Part shown: positions 24,381 through 34,659 of the stretch, one piece after another
Numbering within the stretch: the first letter of the stretch is position 1
Layout of the letters: each line of letters begins with the position of its first letter
Assembly (NCBI RefSeq): GCF_004917065.1
Contig: NZ_SSYA01000001.1
Span: forward strand, 1,868,161 to 1,932,160
DNA from: Geomonas ferrireducens
GTDB taxonomy: Bacteria; Desulfobacterota; Desulfuromonadia; Geobacterales; Geobacteraceae
Direction of reading: 5' to 3'
DNA: 64,000 bases
Translations under genes and position numbers: made by a program
Notes under the pieces: model-generated
What the model was told of the DNA's origin: nothing
Seen by the model: the letters and a program-made list of their open reading frames with translations, nothing else
The model's database searches: none

Positions 24381-24971
24381 TTACTTGACTACCACGAATT
24401 CGTCCCTTCTGTTCTTCGCCCAGGCAGCCTCGTCGTGTCCCTGGTCTACGGGCTTTTCCTCACCGTAGCTGATGGTGCTGATCCGGTCGGTGGCGATTCC
24501 CAGGTTGACGAGGTAGTCCTTCGCGGCCTTGGCCCTTCTCTCGCCAAGAGCCATGTTGTAGTCGTCGGAGCCGCGCTCGTCGCAGTTCCCTTCGATGCGG
24601 ATCTTAGCCCCCTGCTGTTTGCTGAGGTATTCCGCGTTTTTCGAGAGGGTGCTGCGGGAGTCTTCGGAGAGGTCCGAAGAGTCGAAGTTGAAGTAGATCT
24701 TCTGCAACTGCCCCTGCAAGTCGGTGCCCGTGGAACCAGTCGTCTGCCTGGTCGGTTCCGGGGCCACTACCGGCTCGCGTACCGGGGTCTGCTCGGTGAC
24801 CGGAGCCTGCGGCTGTGCCTGCGGCTGGGCCGGTTTGGACACTTCTGGGGCGGGGGCCGTAACAGCCGGAGCCTGCTCCTCGGGCTTCACGATCTCTTTC
24901 TTGGCGCAGCCTCCCGCTACCAGCGCTCCTAAACTGAGAACAACAAGGCATCCGGTGATTTTATTGCGCAT
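24381..24971 (-). CDS. pal: Peptidoglycan-associated lipoprotein
   Basis: Outer-membrane lipoprotein that binds peptidoglycan and TolB. The 196-residue protein has a signal peptide and lipobox VAGGC, then a long Pro/Ala/Gln-rich linker (about 25-80). An OmpA-like domain follows, beginning IYFNFDSSDLSEDS, with the diaminopimelate-binding block GNCDERGSDDYNMALGERRAKA. Family length is normal apart from the extended linker. It sits between tolB and cpoB as in classic tol-pal clusters. Confidence 0.93.
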   Translation of the reverse strand: MRNKITGCLVVLSLGALVAGGCAKKEIVKPEEQAPAVTAPAPEVSKPAQPQAQPQAPVTEQTPVREPVVAPEPTRQTTGSTGTDLQGQLQKIYFNFDSSDLSEDSRSTLSKNAEYLSKQQGAKIRIEGNCDERGSDDYNMALGERRAKAAKDYLVNLGIATDRISTISYGEEKPVDQGHDEAAWAKNRRDEFVVVK

Positions 24972-25092
24972 TCCCCACTCCTTTTACTCATATGGAATAT
25001 GGCCGTAGGCTGCCGCCTCGTGCCTTGGAAAAAACGACAGAAGTATACCCATCTTTTACCGGTTAATCAACGAACATTCAAAGAAGCATATC

Positions 25093-26307
25093 CTACCAGT
25101 TCACCGACCAGGTGGGATGGGTGTTCTGTCCCTTGTTGGGGGAGATCCTGGTCTGAGTGCTGCCGTCTGCGCGCATCAGGTAGAGTCCTTCGCCACCGTC
25201 CCGGGTGGAACTGAAGACGATGAAGCGGCCGTCCGGGGAGAATCGGGGATGCTCGTTGCTCCCGGCGCTGGTGAGCTGGGTGTCCTGGGTCCCGTCCGGA
25301 TTGATGGCGTAGATCTGGAAGGCGCCTTCCTTGCGGGCGTAGACGATGCGGTCCCCCTTGGGCGACCAGCGCGGCGTCACGTTGTAGGAGCCGCTCGTGG
25401 TGAGGCGTCTTACGTTGCCGCCGTTAGAGTCCATCACGAAGATCTGCGGCTTGCCGAGACGGTCGGAGACGAAGGCGATCTTGGAGCCGTCGGGGGACCA
25501 AGCCGGGGAAACATCGATGGCGTGGTTTTTCGTCAGCCGGGAAACTTCCTTTCCGTCTCGCGAGATGACGTAGATCTCGGAGTTGCCGTCCTTGGAGAGC
25601 ACGAGGGCGATCCTGTTGCCGTCGGGAGAGAAGACCCCCATGGCGTTCAGGCCGCTGCGGAAGGAGACGCGTGCCTCGAGGCCGGTGAAGAGCTCGCGAC
25701 GGTAGAGGTCCGGGTTCCCCTTCTTATATGAGGTGTAGATGACTTCCTTGCCGGAAGGGGCGAAGTCGGGATAGAGGTTGATCGAGCCGTTGTTGGAGAG
25801 CCGCTGGGCGTTGTGCCCGTCGTAGTCCATGATGTAGATCTCTTTGTTGCCGGAGACCTTGGAGACGTAGGCTATCTTGCCGGTGAAGGGGCCCTTCTGG
25901 CCGGTTAAGACGCGCAACACCTCGTCCGAGAAGGCATGCCCCATGCGGCGCAGGTCCTTGGCCCTGCCGGTGTAGCGCTTGGCGGCCACCTCGCGGTTCA
26001 GCACCTGGTCCACCAGGCGACATTCGATGGTGGCCGTTTCGCCCTGCACGCCGACGGAACTCTTCAACACCAGCGGGCTCGTCGCGTCTGCACTGATCTC
26101 GAAGGGACCGGCGATGGCAAGGTCGAAGCCGAAGAGCTCCGGGAGCTCCTTCGCCGTTTCGGCCGGCGCCTGGCCGGAGAGCACCGCGGTCGGGGCGATG
26201 AAGAGCTTCAGCTTCCCGGAGACCGGAGCCGTTACGTCGATGTATCCCTCGGCCGCGAAGAGCCGGGGCGCCAGGAGGAGGAAAAACAGAAGGAAAAATG
26301 TTCTCAT
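25093..26307 (-). CDS. tolB: Tol-Pal system beta-propeller protein
   Basis: Periplasmic protein that shuttles between Pal and TolA. A signal peptide (LLLAPRLFAAEG) and the TolB N-terminal domain (about 25-140) precede five or six WD40-like PD repeats. These are recognisable from YIMDYDGHNAQRLSNN, IALVLSKDGNSEIYVI, SPAWSPDGSKIAFVS and PRFSPDGRFIVFSS. The length of 404 is slightly below E. coli TolB. Its start overlaps the tolA stop by four bases. Confidence 0.93.
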   Translation of the reverse strand: MRTFFLLFFLLLAPRLFAAEGYIDVTAPVSGKLKLFIAPTAVLSGQAPAETAKELPELFGFDLAIAGPFEISADATSPLVLKSSVGVQGETATIECRLVDQVLNREVAAKRYTGRAKDLRRMGHAFSDEVLRVLTGQKGPFTGKIAYVSKVSGNKEIYIMDYDGHNAQRLSNNGSINLYPDFAPSGKEVIYTSYKKGNPDLYRRELFTGLEARVSFRSGLNAMGVFSPDGNRIALVLSKDGNSEIYVISRDGKEVSRLTKNHAIDVSPAWSPDGSKIAFVSDRLGKPQIFVMDSNGGNVRRLTTSGSYNVTPRWSPKGDRIVYARKEGAFQIYAINPDGTQDTQLTSAGSNEHPRFSPDGRFIVFSSTRDGGEGLYLMRADGSTQTRISPNKGQNTHPTWSVNW

Positions 26308-27059
26308 TTTATACCGACCCCTTCAGGCCTGAAACGGAACACCCGCTTGAAATAAGCGCCGTTCGGTGGTGGGACCAGCGTCTTTCCGGCGAGCGTCACG
26401 GCGCGCCGCACCGCGTCGTCGAAAAGCGGGTCTCCTGATGGTTTCTCCACGTGGTAGTCGATGTACCCGTCTGGCGACACGGTGATGGTCGCCATCACCT
26501 GCGGCGCCTTGGCCTGCATCGCCATGGTCTCTTTGAGCGCGTCCTTCAGGCGGGACTGCAGGTACGAGGAATAGTCGCTTCCCGCCTGTGTTCCTTTGCC
26601 GCCGGGCATCCCGGTCCGGGCACTCCCTTTTTTCTTCAGCGCGTCCAGCGCTGCGGCTTGACGCCGGTCGTCAGCCTGCCGTTCCATCTTCGCCATGCGC
26701 TCGTTGAACGCCTTGGCTTCGGCCGCCTCCTTCTGCTGTTCCGCCTTGGCTTTTGCCGTTGGTGCTTTTGCGGCGGGCTTGGTGGGCAGAGCCATGGCCG
26801 GAGCGGCCGGTGCGGGAGGGGCCGGAGCCGGTGCGGCAGGGGCCTTGCTCTCCTGTTGGGAGGGTGCAGGTGTGCCGCTTTGCGGCGAGGCTACCGGGAG
26901 GGTAACCATGTCGACGTACGTGACCGGGGTTTCATCCTCATGGAACTGGGGCAGGATGTGCCAGTAGGCGATGACCAGGAACACGACCAGGTGGCAGATG
27001 AAGGAGAGTGCGAACATCCCCCCCGGTCCCGGGTAGTTGCGCCTTAACGCGTTTATCAT
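26304..27059 (-). CDS. tolA: TolA-like protein with TonB C-terminal domain
   Basis: Inner-membrane protein that transmits proton-motive force from TolQR to the outer membrane. It has one N-terminal membrane helix (ALSFICHLVVFLVIAYW), a Pro/Ala-rich stretch, and a Lys/Ala/Glu helical region (about 100-150). The TonB-type C-terminal domain holds YLQSRLKDALKE and TVSPDGYIDYHVEKPSGDPLFDDAVRRAV. At 251 residues it is much shorter than E. coli TolA. It overlaps tolR and tolB by four bases each. Confidence 0.88.
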   Translation of the reverse strand: MINALRRNYPGPGGMFALSFICHLVVFLVIAYWHILPQFHEDETPVTYVDMVTLPVASPQSGTPAPSQQESKAPAAPAPAPPAPAAPAMALPTKPAAKAPTAKAKAEQQKEAAEAKAFNERMAKMERQADDRRQAAALDALKKKGSARTGMPGGKGTQAGSDYSSYLQSRLKDALKETMAMQAKAPQVMATITVSPDGYIDYHVEKPSGDPLFDDAVRRAVTLAGKTLVPPPNGAYFKRVFRFRPEGVGIK

Positions 27060-27475
27060 TGCCGCTGCGGGGACTCCGTCACCATGCCGAGGCGTTCAAC
27101 CCCGGCTCCCTTGATCTGGGCCATCACCTTGACCACGTCGCCGTAAGGGACGGCACGGTCGGCCTTGAGGAAAACCTCGCGTTTTTCCCTGCCGGCCAGC
27201 ATGGTGGTGAGTTTCTCCTTCAGAAGGTCAGGAGAGATTTCCGAGGAGTTGATGAAGGTCTTCCCCGACTGTTCGATCGAGACCACCAGGGTGTCCTCCT
27301 TGGGCGCGAGAGACTTCGTCTCCGCCTTGGGAAGGTTGACCTGGACCCCCTGCTGCATCATCGGTGCGGTGACCATGAAGATGATCAGGAGCACCAGCAT
27401 GACGTCGACCAGCGGGGTGACGTTTATCTGCGACATGGTGCCGCGATCGCCGTTTTCCCTGTTGCCGAACTCCAT
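27056..27475 (-). CDS. tolR: TolR/ExbD biopolymer transport protein
   Basis: Part of the TolQR proton-driven motor. A 139-residue single-pass protein whose membrane helix carries the proton-relay Asp in NVTPLVDVMLVLLIIFMV. The periplasmic domain ends in YGDVVKVMAQIKGAGVERLGMV. It lies between tolQ (three-base gap) and tolA (overlap). Confidence 0.93.
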   Translation of the reverse strand: MEFGNRENGDRGTMSQINVTPLVDVMLVLLIIFMVTAPMMQQGVQVNLPKAETKSLAPKEDTLVVSIEQSGKTFINSSEISPDLLKEKLTTMLAGREKREVFLKADRAVPYGDVVKVMAQIKGAGVERLGMVTESPQRQ

Positions 27476-27478
27476 GGT

Positions 27479-28150
27479 TTATCTCCCGAAGTTGCGCTGC
27501 ACGATGTTGAGGAATTCGGTGGAGAAGCTGTCCATCTCGGAGATGAGCACCTTGATCTTGTGCTGGAAATGGTTGTAACCCATGACGGCAGGGATGGCGG
27601 CTACCAGGCCGATCGCGGTGGCGATGAGCGCCTCGGCGATACCCGGCGCGACTACGGCGAGCGACGCGGAGCCGCTCTTGCCGATCTGTTCGAAGGCGGT
27701 CATGATGCCCCAGACGGTGCCGAAGAGCCCGACGAACGGGGCGGTGGCGCCGGTGGTGGCGAGGAAGGTGAGGTACTTCTCGAGCCTGGTGATCTCGGAG
27801 GTGGTGGCGCGGCGCAGGGCGCGGGCTATGTTGTCCACCCCGCCCAGATCGGTGCTGACGATGTTGGGATCTGCCTTTTCCTCTACCTTTTCCTGCAGTC
27901 TTTTCAGTTCGCCGTACCCTTCCTGGAAGAGGACGGTGAGAGGGGAATGCTCGAAGCGGTCCAACTGGGAGCTGATGGCGTCGAAACGTTTGGCTTTCCA
28001 GAAGAATTCGAGGAAGCGCTCGGAGGCGCCGTTGGCGCGGTACACCTGAAGCAGCTTGTAGAAGATGATGCCCCAAGAAACGACCGAGAAATAGAGCAAC
28101 AGCATAAGAACCAGTTTTACGACCAGGCCGGTCGAAGCAAGCATGCCCAC
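27479..28150 (-). CDS. tolQ: TolQ/ExbB proton channel protein
   Basis: Inner-membrane channel subunit partnered with TolR. Three membrane segments are visible: near residues 8-30, FLATTGATAPFVGLFGTVWGI, and ALIATAIGLVAAIPAVMGY. The frame is open to 28252, but GTG 28150 has GGAGG seven bases upstream and gives 223 residues; the ATG two codons later is the alternative. It heads the tol operon and has a strong promoter about 50-70 bases upstream. Confidence 0.92.
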   Translation of the reverse strand: MGMLASTGLVVKLVLMLLLYFSVVSWGIIFYKLLQVYRANGASERFLEFFWKAKRFDAISSQLDRFEHSPLTVLFQEGYGELKRLQEKVEEKADPNIVSTDLGGVDNIARALRRATTSEITRLEKYLTFLATTGATAPFVGLFGTVWGIMTAFEQIGKSGSASLAVVAPGIAEALIATAIGLVAAIPAVMGYNHFQHKIKVLISEMDSFSTEFLNIVQRNFGR

Positions 28151-28189
28151 GTAGCAACCTCCGCGGTTTGGGTTGAAATCAATCAGCAA

Positions 28190-28218
28190 AAAATATGCTT
28201 TACCTTCGGCGAAGTCAA
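28190..28218 (-). promoter_or_regulatory. Sigma-70 promoter of the tol-pal operon
   Basis: On the minus strand TTGACT (28213-28218) and TATTTT (28190-28195) have a 17-base spacer. It lies 40-70 bases before the GTG start of tolQ. Confidence 0.7.
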
Positions 28219-28418
28219 CAGGAAAGACATGCCTCGCCCCCCGGCTATACACCTCTTATTTCTCCTGAAGTCACCGATTCATCTTGGACAAGGCGCGTTT
28301 CCCCTCCGTCAGCCGGGTTGCAGCCTCGCTGCCGCTCGTCATCCGCTGCACGAAGGTGTAGGTCCGGAGGACGAAGTTGAGGTTTGGAAACTTGAGTGTC
28401 CGGTTCGGTTCGACGCAC

Positions 28419-28460
28419 GAAGTGATAGGTTCGTTGAATGAAGTGATAGGTTCGTTGAAT
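28419..28460. repeat. Exact 21-bp tandem duplication upstream of the tol promoter
   Basis: The unit GAAGTGATAGGTTCGTTGAAT occurs twice head to tail, at 28419-28439 and 28440-28460. A GGCCGCC-gaagt-GGCGGCC hairpin follows at once. The 390-base gap 28151-28540 otherwise holds the tol promoter. A 101-codon minus-strand frame here (28245-28550) has no recognisable domain and is not called. Confidence 0.7.
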
Positions 28461-28540
28461 TTGGCCGCCGAAGTGGCGGCCGTGCCCGTCGATAGATGTC
28501 GTCTCGCCTATACGAGCCGTTTTGTCGGATGAACTCGCGT

Positions 28541-29320
28541 TTAGTAGCACTCCGGCCGTCTGTCCTGAAAGCAGTTGATGCTCTGGCGCCAGGCCGTCAC
28601 CTCGGCCGGGTCAAGGATCGCGGTCGGTTCGCAGTTTTCGTAACCTCCTTCGGCGAGGATTTCACCTTTCGGGCCCACCAAGAGGGAGGAGCCGAAGAAG
28701 TCGAGCTTGCCGACTATGCCGCAGGTGTTGGCGGCGACAACGAAGAGCTGGTTTTCGATGGCGCGTGCCCGGATCAGCGTGCGCCAGTGCTCCTCGCGCG
28801 GCTTGGGCCATTCGCCAGGTACTACGATGATTTCGGCGCCGTCCACCGCGAGGCGACGGGCGAGCTCCGGGAAGCGGAGATCGTAGCAGATCATGGCGCC
28901 GATTTTGCCTACGCTGGTATCCAGGAGGCAGACGGAGTCGCCGCGGTCCAGGTGGCGGTCCTCGCCCATCATGCCGAAGAGGTGCATCTTACGATAGCTC
29001 CCGGCGAGCCTGCCGCGGTCCATTATATAAGAGGTATTGAAGACCTTGTCGCCGTGCGGCTCAGGGAGGCTCCCAACGATAACCATGGAAAGTTCCGCGC
29101 TGAGGGCCTGTATCTTTTCAAGCACTTCCGGGGTGCGTTGCGCCAGGTTGTTCAACTCCCGGTAGGCGAAGCCGCAGCTCCACATCTCCGGCAAAACGGC
29201 GAGCTCCACCCCTTCCCGGGCCAACTGGCGGAGCTTCTCAGTCGCATACGCGACGTTGGTTTCGATATCCCCAAGCGCGATGGTAAACTGCACCGCAGCG
29301 GCCTTGATGCTTTTATTCAT
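28541..29320 (-). CDS. Carbon-nitrogen hydrolase (nitrilase superfamily), omega-amidase-like
   Basis: Probably hydrolyses a small omega-amide such as 2-oxoglutaramate. The 259-residue cytoplasmic protein carries the Glu-Lys-Cys triad: Glu45 in VLPEMWSCGF, Lys in YRKMHLFG and Cys in ICYDLRFPE. It ends with the second conserved region RARAIENQLFVVAAN. The YafV/NIT2 branch is suggested by size and by the LRFPELAR context, but the substrate is not fixed by sequence. Single gene with the tol operon downstream on the same strand; AGGAGG lies upstream of ATG 29320. Confidence 0.82.
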   Translation of the reverse strand: MNKSIKAAAVQFTIALGDIETNVAYATEKLRQLAREGVELAVLPEMWSCGFAYRELNNLAQRTPEVLEKIQALSAELSMVIVGSLPEPHGDKVFNTSYIMDRGRLAGSYRKMHLFGMMGEDRHLDRGDSVCLLDTSVGKIGAMICYDLRFPELARRLAVDGAEIIVVPGEWPKPREEHWRTLIRARAIENQLFVVAANTCGIVGKLDFFGSSLLVGPKGEILAEGGYENCEPTAILDPAEVTAWRQSINCFQDRRPECY

Positions 29321-29373
29321 ATTTAGGTCCTCCTGTCATGCTGATGATTGCCCACCCACAGTCAGTACCGATT

Positions 29374-29483
29374 CACCCTCTCCCCTCGGGAGAGGGCCGG
29401 GGTGAGGGCGTTGCCAGTGGCAACATGCCGCAATCAGCTAAGTCCTCCCCGCTCTCCGGGCACCCTCTCCCTCGGGAGAGGGG
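29374..29483. repeat. Palindromic intergenic repeat, type D
   Basis: Two copies of a hairpin unit, CACCCTCTCCCCTCGGGAGAGGG (29374-29396) and CACCCTCTCCCTCGGGAGAGGGG (29461-29483), lie about 65 bases apart in the same orientation. Each is self-complementary through CTCTCCC / GGGAGAG. The type is widespread in bacterial genomes. No gene is seen in the 309-base gap 29321-29629. Confidence 0.7.
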
Positions 29484-29629
29484 ATGGACGGCTGCGACCC
29501 CGGCGAAGCGGAGTGTAATCCGAGCATTAAACTATTTCAAGCAGTTTCGTGGGGTTGCGGCGCTTTTACGTGACAAGGAGAAGGCACTTCTGTTAGAAAG
29601 TTAGCTGGCGTATCAAGGAGCGCCCAATC

Positions 29630-30775
29630 ATGCGAGCAGGTCTGTACGTACATTTCCCCTTCTGCCTGAAAAAATGCCTCTACTGCGACTTCAATTCCGC
29701 GGCCGGATCCGGGGAGGATGCGGAGCGTTACGTAGAGTTTCTGCTGCGCGAGATGGAGCTGCGTTATGCGGCGCTCCCGGAAGCGGTACAGGCCCCGACC
29801 CTCTACTTCGGCGGGGGCACTCCCTCACTCATGGCACCGGAGCAGGTCGGCCGCATCATCGATAGGGCGGCGCGGCGCTTCGGACTTGCCGGTGACGCCG
29901 AGGTCACCCTGGAGGCGAATCCGGGTACGATAACCCCGGAGCGGCTTGCGGGGTATCGCGCCGCGGGGGTGAACCGGCTCTCCCTGGGGATACAATCCTT
30001 CGACGAGCGCCTGTTGCAAATGCTCGGCAGGGTACACACGCGCCAGCAGGCTATCTCCGCTTTCGACGAGGCGCGCCGTGCCGGGTTCGACAACCTGAGC
30101 ATCGACCTCATGCACTCCCTCCCCGGGCAGACGCTTGAGGAGTGGCGCGCCGCCCTCTGTCGTGCCATCGAGCTCGCACCCGAGCACATCTCCGCCTACG
30201 CCCTCTCGGTGGAAGAGGGGACTCCGTTTGAGCGCCTCTACGACGAAGGGGCGCTCGTTCTTCCAGGCGAGGAGGAGGCGGCGCGCATGTTCGAGGCAAC
30301 CTCGGAGATGCTCAAGGCTGCTGGCTACCTGCACTACGAGATCTCCAACTTCGCACGTCCCGGACTCTTTTCCCGCCACAACCTCTCCTACTGGAGCCGT
30401 CAAAGCTACCTGGGTTTCGGCAGCGGAGCCCACTCCTTCTGGAACCCCGACGGGATAGGCCTGCGCTGGAGTAACGCGGTGGATGCGGCTTCCTACCGGG
30501 AAGAAGTTTCCGCTTCCGTCCTCCCTGAGCGCGACCGGCTGGAGCTCGCGCCGGACGAAGCTGTGGCGGAGAGCTTCTTCCTGGGCTTGCGCGTCCTGAC
30601 CGGTCTCGGTCTCGCCCCGCTCAAGGCCTCCTTCGATGCCGAGCTGCTGGCACCCCGCCTGGCGCAGGTGGACGAGCTTTTGCGCGACGGCCTTCTAGTC
30701 GCCCAAGGTGACACCATAAGGCTCGCCGACAGCAGCGTGATCATCGCCAACAGCATCTTCTCCCGCTTTCTCTAA
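29630..30775 (+). CDS. hemW: Radical SAM heme chaperone HemW
   Basis: HemN-like radical SAM protein that delivers heme to target proteins. The 381-residue protein has the cluster motif CLKKCLYC (Cys12, 16, 19). TLYFGGGTPSLM, EANPGTITPERL, SLGIQSFDERLLQMLGRVH and the HemN C-terminal domain follow. The absence of the N-terminal extension and second SAM site of oxygen-independent HemN supports HemW. Heme delivery fits an organism rich in cytochromes. It precedes the heat-shock operon. Confidence 0.88.
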   Translation: MRAGLYVHFPFCLKKCLYCDFNSAAGSGEDAERYVEFLLREMELRYAALPEAVQAPTLYFGGGTPSLMAPEQVGRIIDRAARRFGLAGDAEVTLEANPGTITPERLAGYRAAGVNRLSLGIQSFDERLLQMLGRVHTRQQAISAFDEARRAGFDNLSIDLMHSLPGQTLEEWRAALCRAIELAPEHISAYALSVEEGTPFERLYDEGALVLPGEEEAARMFEATSEMLKAAGYLHYEISNFARPGLFSRHNLSYWSRQSYLGFGSGAHSFWNPDGIGLRWSNAVDAASYREEVSASVLPERDRLELAPDEAVAESFFLGLRVLTGLGLAPLKASFDAELLAPRLAQVDELLRDGLLVAQGDTIRLADSSVIIANSIFSRFL

Positions 30776-30802
30776 ATCCCCTTTTTCCCAGCTAGAGAAC
30801 CC

Positions 30803-30866
30803 TTGACAAACCTTAGGGGCGTTGCTAACTTGAAGCGCGTTAGCACTCTGAGTTTTTGAGTGCTAA
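30803..30866 (+). promoter_or_regulatory. Heat-shock promoter with perfect CIRCE operator
   Basis: TTGACA (30803-30808) and TAACTT (30826-30831) with a 17-base spacer form a sigma-70-type promoter. The CIRCE element TTAGCACTC-N9-GAGTGCTAA (30840-30866) follows, with both arms matching the consensus. HrcA binds CIRCE and represses transcription until heat shock. The operator overlaps the expected start of the hrcA-grpE-dnaK-dnaJ transcript. Confidence 0.97.
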
Positions 30867-30886
30867 TCGCTTTTGAGGGACAAGCC

Positions 30887-31921
30887 ATGGAAGAACAACT
30901 TTCCGATCGCGGCAAACGCATCCTCGAGGCAGTCATCGAGGATTATATACAAACGGCCGAGCCGGTGGGTAGCAGGACGATCACCCGCAGCCACGCGCTC
31001 GCCCTTTCGCCGGCCACGGTGCGCAACGTCATGTCCGATCTCGAGGAGATGGGGCTTTTGACTTCGCCGCACACCTCGGCCGGACGCATCCCCACGGACA
31101 AGGCCTACCGCCTCTACGTCAACTCGATCCTCGAGGCGAGGCAGAACCTGACCGCCGGCAAGCGCGACGAGATCCGCAGGCGCTGCCGGATGGCCGGAAA
31201 AGACCCGGCCGAGGTGCTCAAGGAGGCAAGCCGCCTTCTCTCCAGCACCTCGAGCTACATGGGGGTGGTGATCGCCCCCCGCATGGCAGCCAACGTCTTC
31301 CACCAGATGGAATTCGTGAAGCTCTCTAGCCACCGCATCCTGGCCATCCTGGTCTCTCAGAACGGGACGGTGCAGAACCGGCTCCTGGAGATCGACGAGG
31401 AGATCGCCCAGGAAGACCTGGTCCGCATGGCCAACTACCTGAACGGGATGCTGCAGGGGCTCACCATCGGGCAGGTGCGTGAGCGGCTTTTGGCCGAGCT
31501 GCAGAGCGAGAAGGTGCAGTACGACTCGCTGATGAAGAAGGCGCTCGCGCTTTCCGAGCAGACCATCAGGACCGACAGCGCAGAGATCTTTCTCGAAGGT
31601 CAGGCGAACATCCTTGAACAGCCCGAATTCGCCGATGCGGCCAAAATGCGCGAGATCTTCCGCGCCTTCGAGAAGAAGAGTACGCTCCTCGACCTCCTGG
31701 ACCGCTCGATGCTGGCCGAGGGGGTGCAGATCTTCATCGGGGCGGAGTCGCCGCTTTTGAAGATGGAAGGGATGAGCCTCGTTACTTCGACCTACCTTAC
31801 CGGCAAGGACACGGTGGGCGTTTTGGGGGTCATCGGACCGACCCGTATGGGGTACGGACGCGTGATCCCGATCGTGGACTACACCGCAAAGCTGATTAGC
31901 CGCATGCTCGAAGGCGAGTAG
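30887..31921 (+). CDS. hrcA: Heat-inducible transcription repressor
   Basis: Represses the operon through the CIRCE site just upstream. The N-terminal winged helix ([52 protein letters not shown]) is followed by a GAF-like domain and a C-terminal dimerisation part. The frame is open from a GTG inside CIRCE, but ATG 30887 with GAGGGA upstream is the start, giving 344 residues, normal for HrcA. Autoregulation is expected. Confidence 0.96.
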   Translation: MEEQLSDRGKRILEAVIEDYIQTAEPVGSRTITRSHALALSPATVRNVMSDLEEMGLLTSPHTSAGRIPTDKAYRLYVNSILEARQNLTAGKRDEIRRRCRMAGKDPAEVLKEASRLLSSTSSYMGVVIAPRMAANVFHQMEFVKLSSHRILAILVSQNGTVQNRLLEIDEEIAQEDLVRMANYLNGMLQGLTIGQVRERLLAELQSEKVQYDSLMKKALALSEQTIRTDSAEIFLEGQANILEQPEFADAAKMREIFRAFEKKSTLLDLLDRSMLAEGVQIFIGAESPLLKMEGMSLVTSTYLTGKDTVGVLGVIGPTRMGYGRVIPIVDYTAKLISRMLEGE

Positions 31922-31946
31922 CGGGAGAAAAGGAGAGATTACAGGG

Positions 31947-32510
31947 ATGGACAAGAAAAAACACGATGCGCACCAGCACGATAAGAAGGCGGAAGCCCAT
32001 TCCGAGGAAAACGTGGAACTGACGCAGCCGCTTTCCGACGCGGATCGTATCAAAGAACTGGAAGAGGCGCTCGCCGCCAAGGGACTCGAGTCCGCAGCGA
32101 ACTGGGACAAGTACCTGCGCGAGCGGGCCGATCTTGAGAACTACCGGAAGAGGGTGCAGAAGGAGAAAGAGGAGATCCTCAAGTACGGCAACGAGCAGAT
32201 CGTGCTCGAGGTACTCCCGGCGCTGGACAACCTGGAGCGCGCCATCGAACACGCGAGCGAAGAAGACCCCATCATCGAGGGGGTGAGGCTCACGCTCAGC
32301 ATGCTCCTTTCCACCCTGAAGAAGTTCGGCGTAACGCCGATCGAAACGCCGCAGGGAACCCCCTTCGACCCGCAGTACCACCAGGCGATGACCCAGGTCC
32401 CCGCCCCGGACCAGGAGCCGAACACCATCGTGAACGTGTTCCAGAAGGGGTACATGATCAACGACCGCCTGCTCCGCCCGGCAATGGTCACCGTAGCCGT
32501 AAAGGCTTAG
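31947..32510 (+). CDS. grpE: Nucleotide exchange factor GrpE
   Basis: Releases ADP from DnaK. The 187-residue protein has a charged His/Lys/Glu-rich N-terminus and a long coiled-coil (about 35-95, [18 protein letters not shown]). The beta domain follows, with [22 protein letters not shown] and [19 protein letters not shown]. It is the second gene of the heat-shock operon; a terminator hairpin follows its stop. Confidence 0.96.
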   Translation: MDKKKHDAHQHDKKAEAHSEENVELTQPLSDADRIKELEEALAAKGLESAANWDKYLRERADLENYRKRVQKEKEEILKYGNEQIVLEVLPALDNLERAIEHASEEDPIIEGVRLTLSMLLSTLKKFGVTPIETPQGTPFDPQYHQAMTQVPAPDQEPNTIVNVFQKGYMINDRLLRPAMVTVAVKA

Positions 32511-32518
32511 GGTCGGGA

Positions 32519-32548
32519 CGGGCCCGGATCCTGGCCCGGAATTTTTTT
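32519..32548 (+). terminator. Hairpin with T-run between grpE and dnaK
   Basis: A 6-bp stem CGGGCC / GGCCCG with a 9-base loop is followed by a run of eight T. It lies just after the grpE stop inside the heat-shock operon. It may attenuate read-through or mark an mRNA processing point, and suggests dnaK has an extra promoter in 32550-32610, though no clear one is seen. Confidence 0.65.
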
Positions 32549-32623
32549 TACCGGTCCCCTTGTTTTTTAAAGGGGGCATTACTAGCTTGCTGAGTGACAG
32601 TTACCATATGAGGAGGCAAACAC

Positions 32624-34540
<1,917 letters not shown>

Positions 34541-34608
34541 GAAATGGTTGCAAACCGGTGCCGCTTTGATAGAAGATGGCACCTTGTTAAATAACAACCG
34601 CGCAACGG

Positions 34609-34636
34609 GCAGCGTCTTCCGGATGGGGGACGCTGC
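34609..34636 (+). terminator. Hairpin between dnaK and dnaJ
   Basis: An 8-bp stem GCAGCGTC / GACGCTGC with a 12-base loop, followed by TCTTTGTG, lies between dnaK and dnaJ. A second small palindrome, TTGTTAAATAACAA (34584-34597), precedes it. They may partly terminate the transcript or stabilise dnaK mRNA, lowering dnaJ. Confidence 0.5.
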
Positions 34637-34659
34637 TCTTTGTGTTACGAGGGACTAGC

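Noticed and set aside
28245-28550. 101-codon minus-strand frame before tolQ
   Set aside because: It crosses the 21-bp tandem duplication and the tol promoter and shows no domain.
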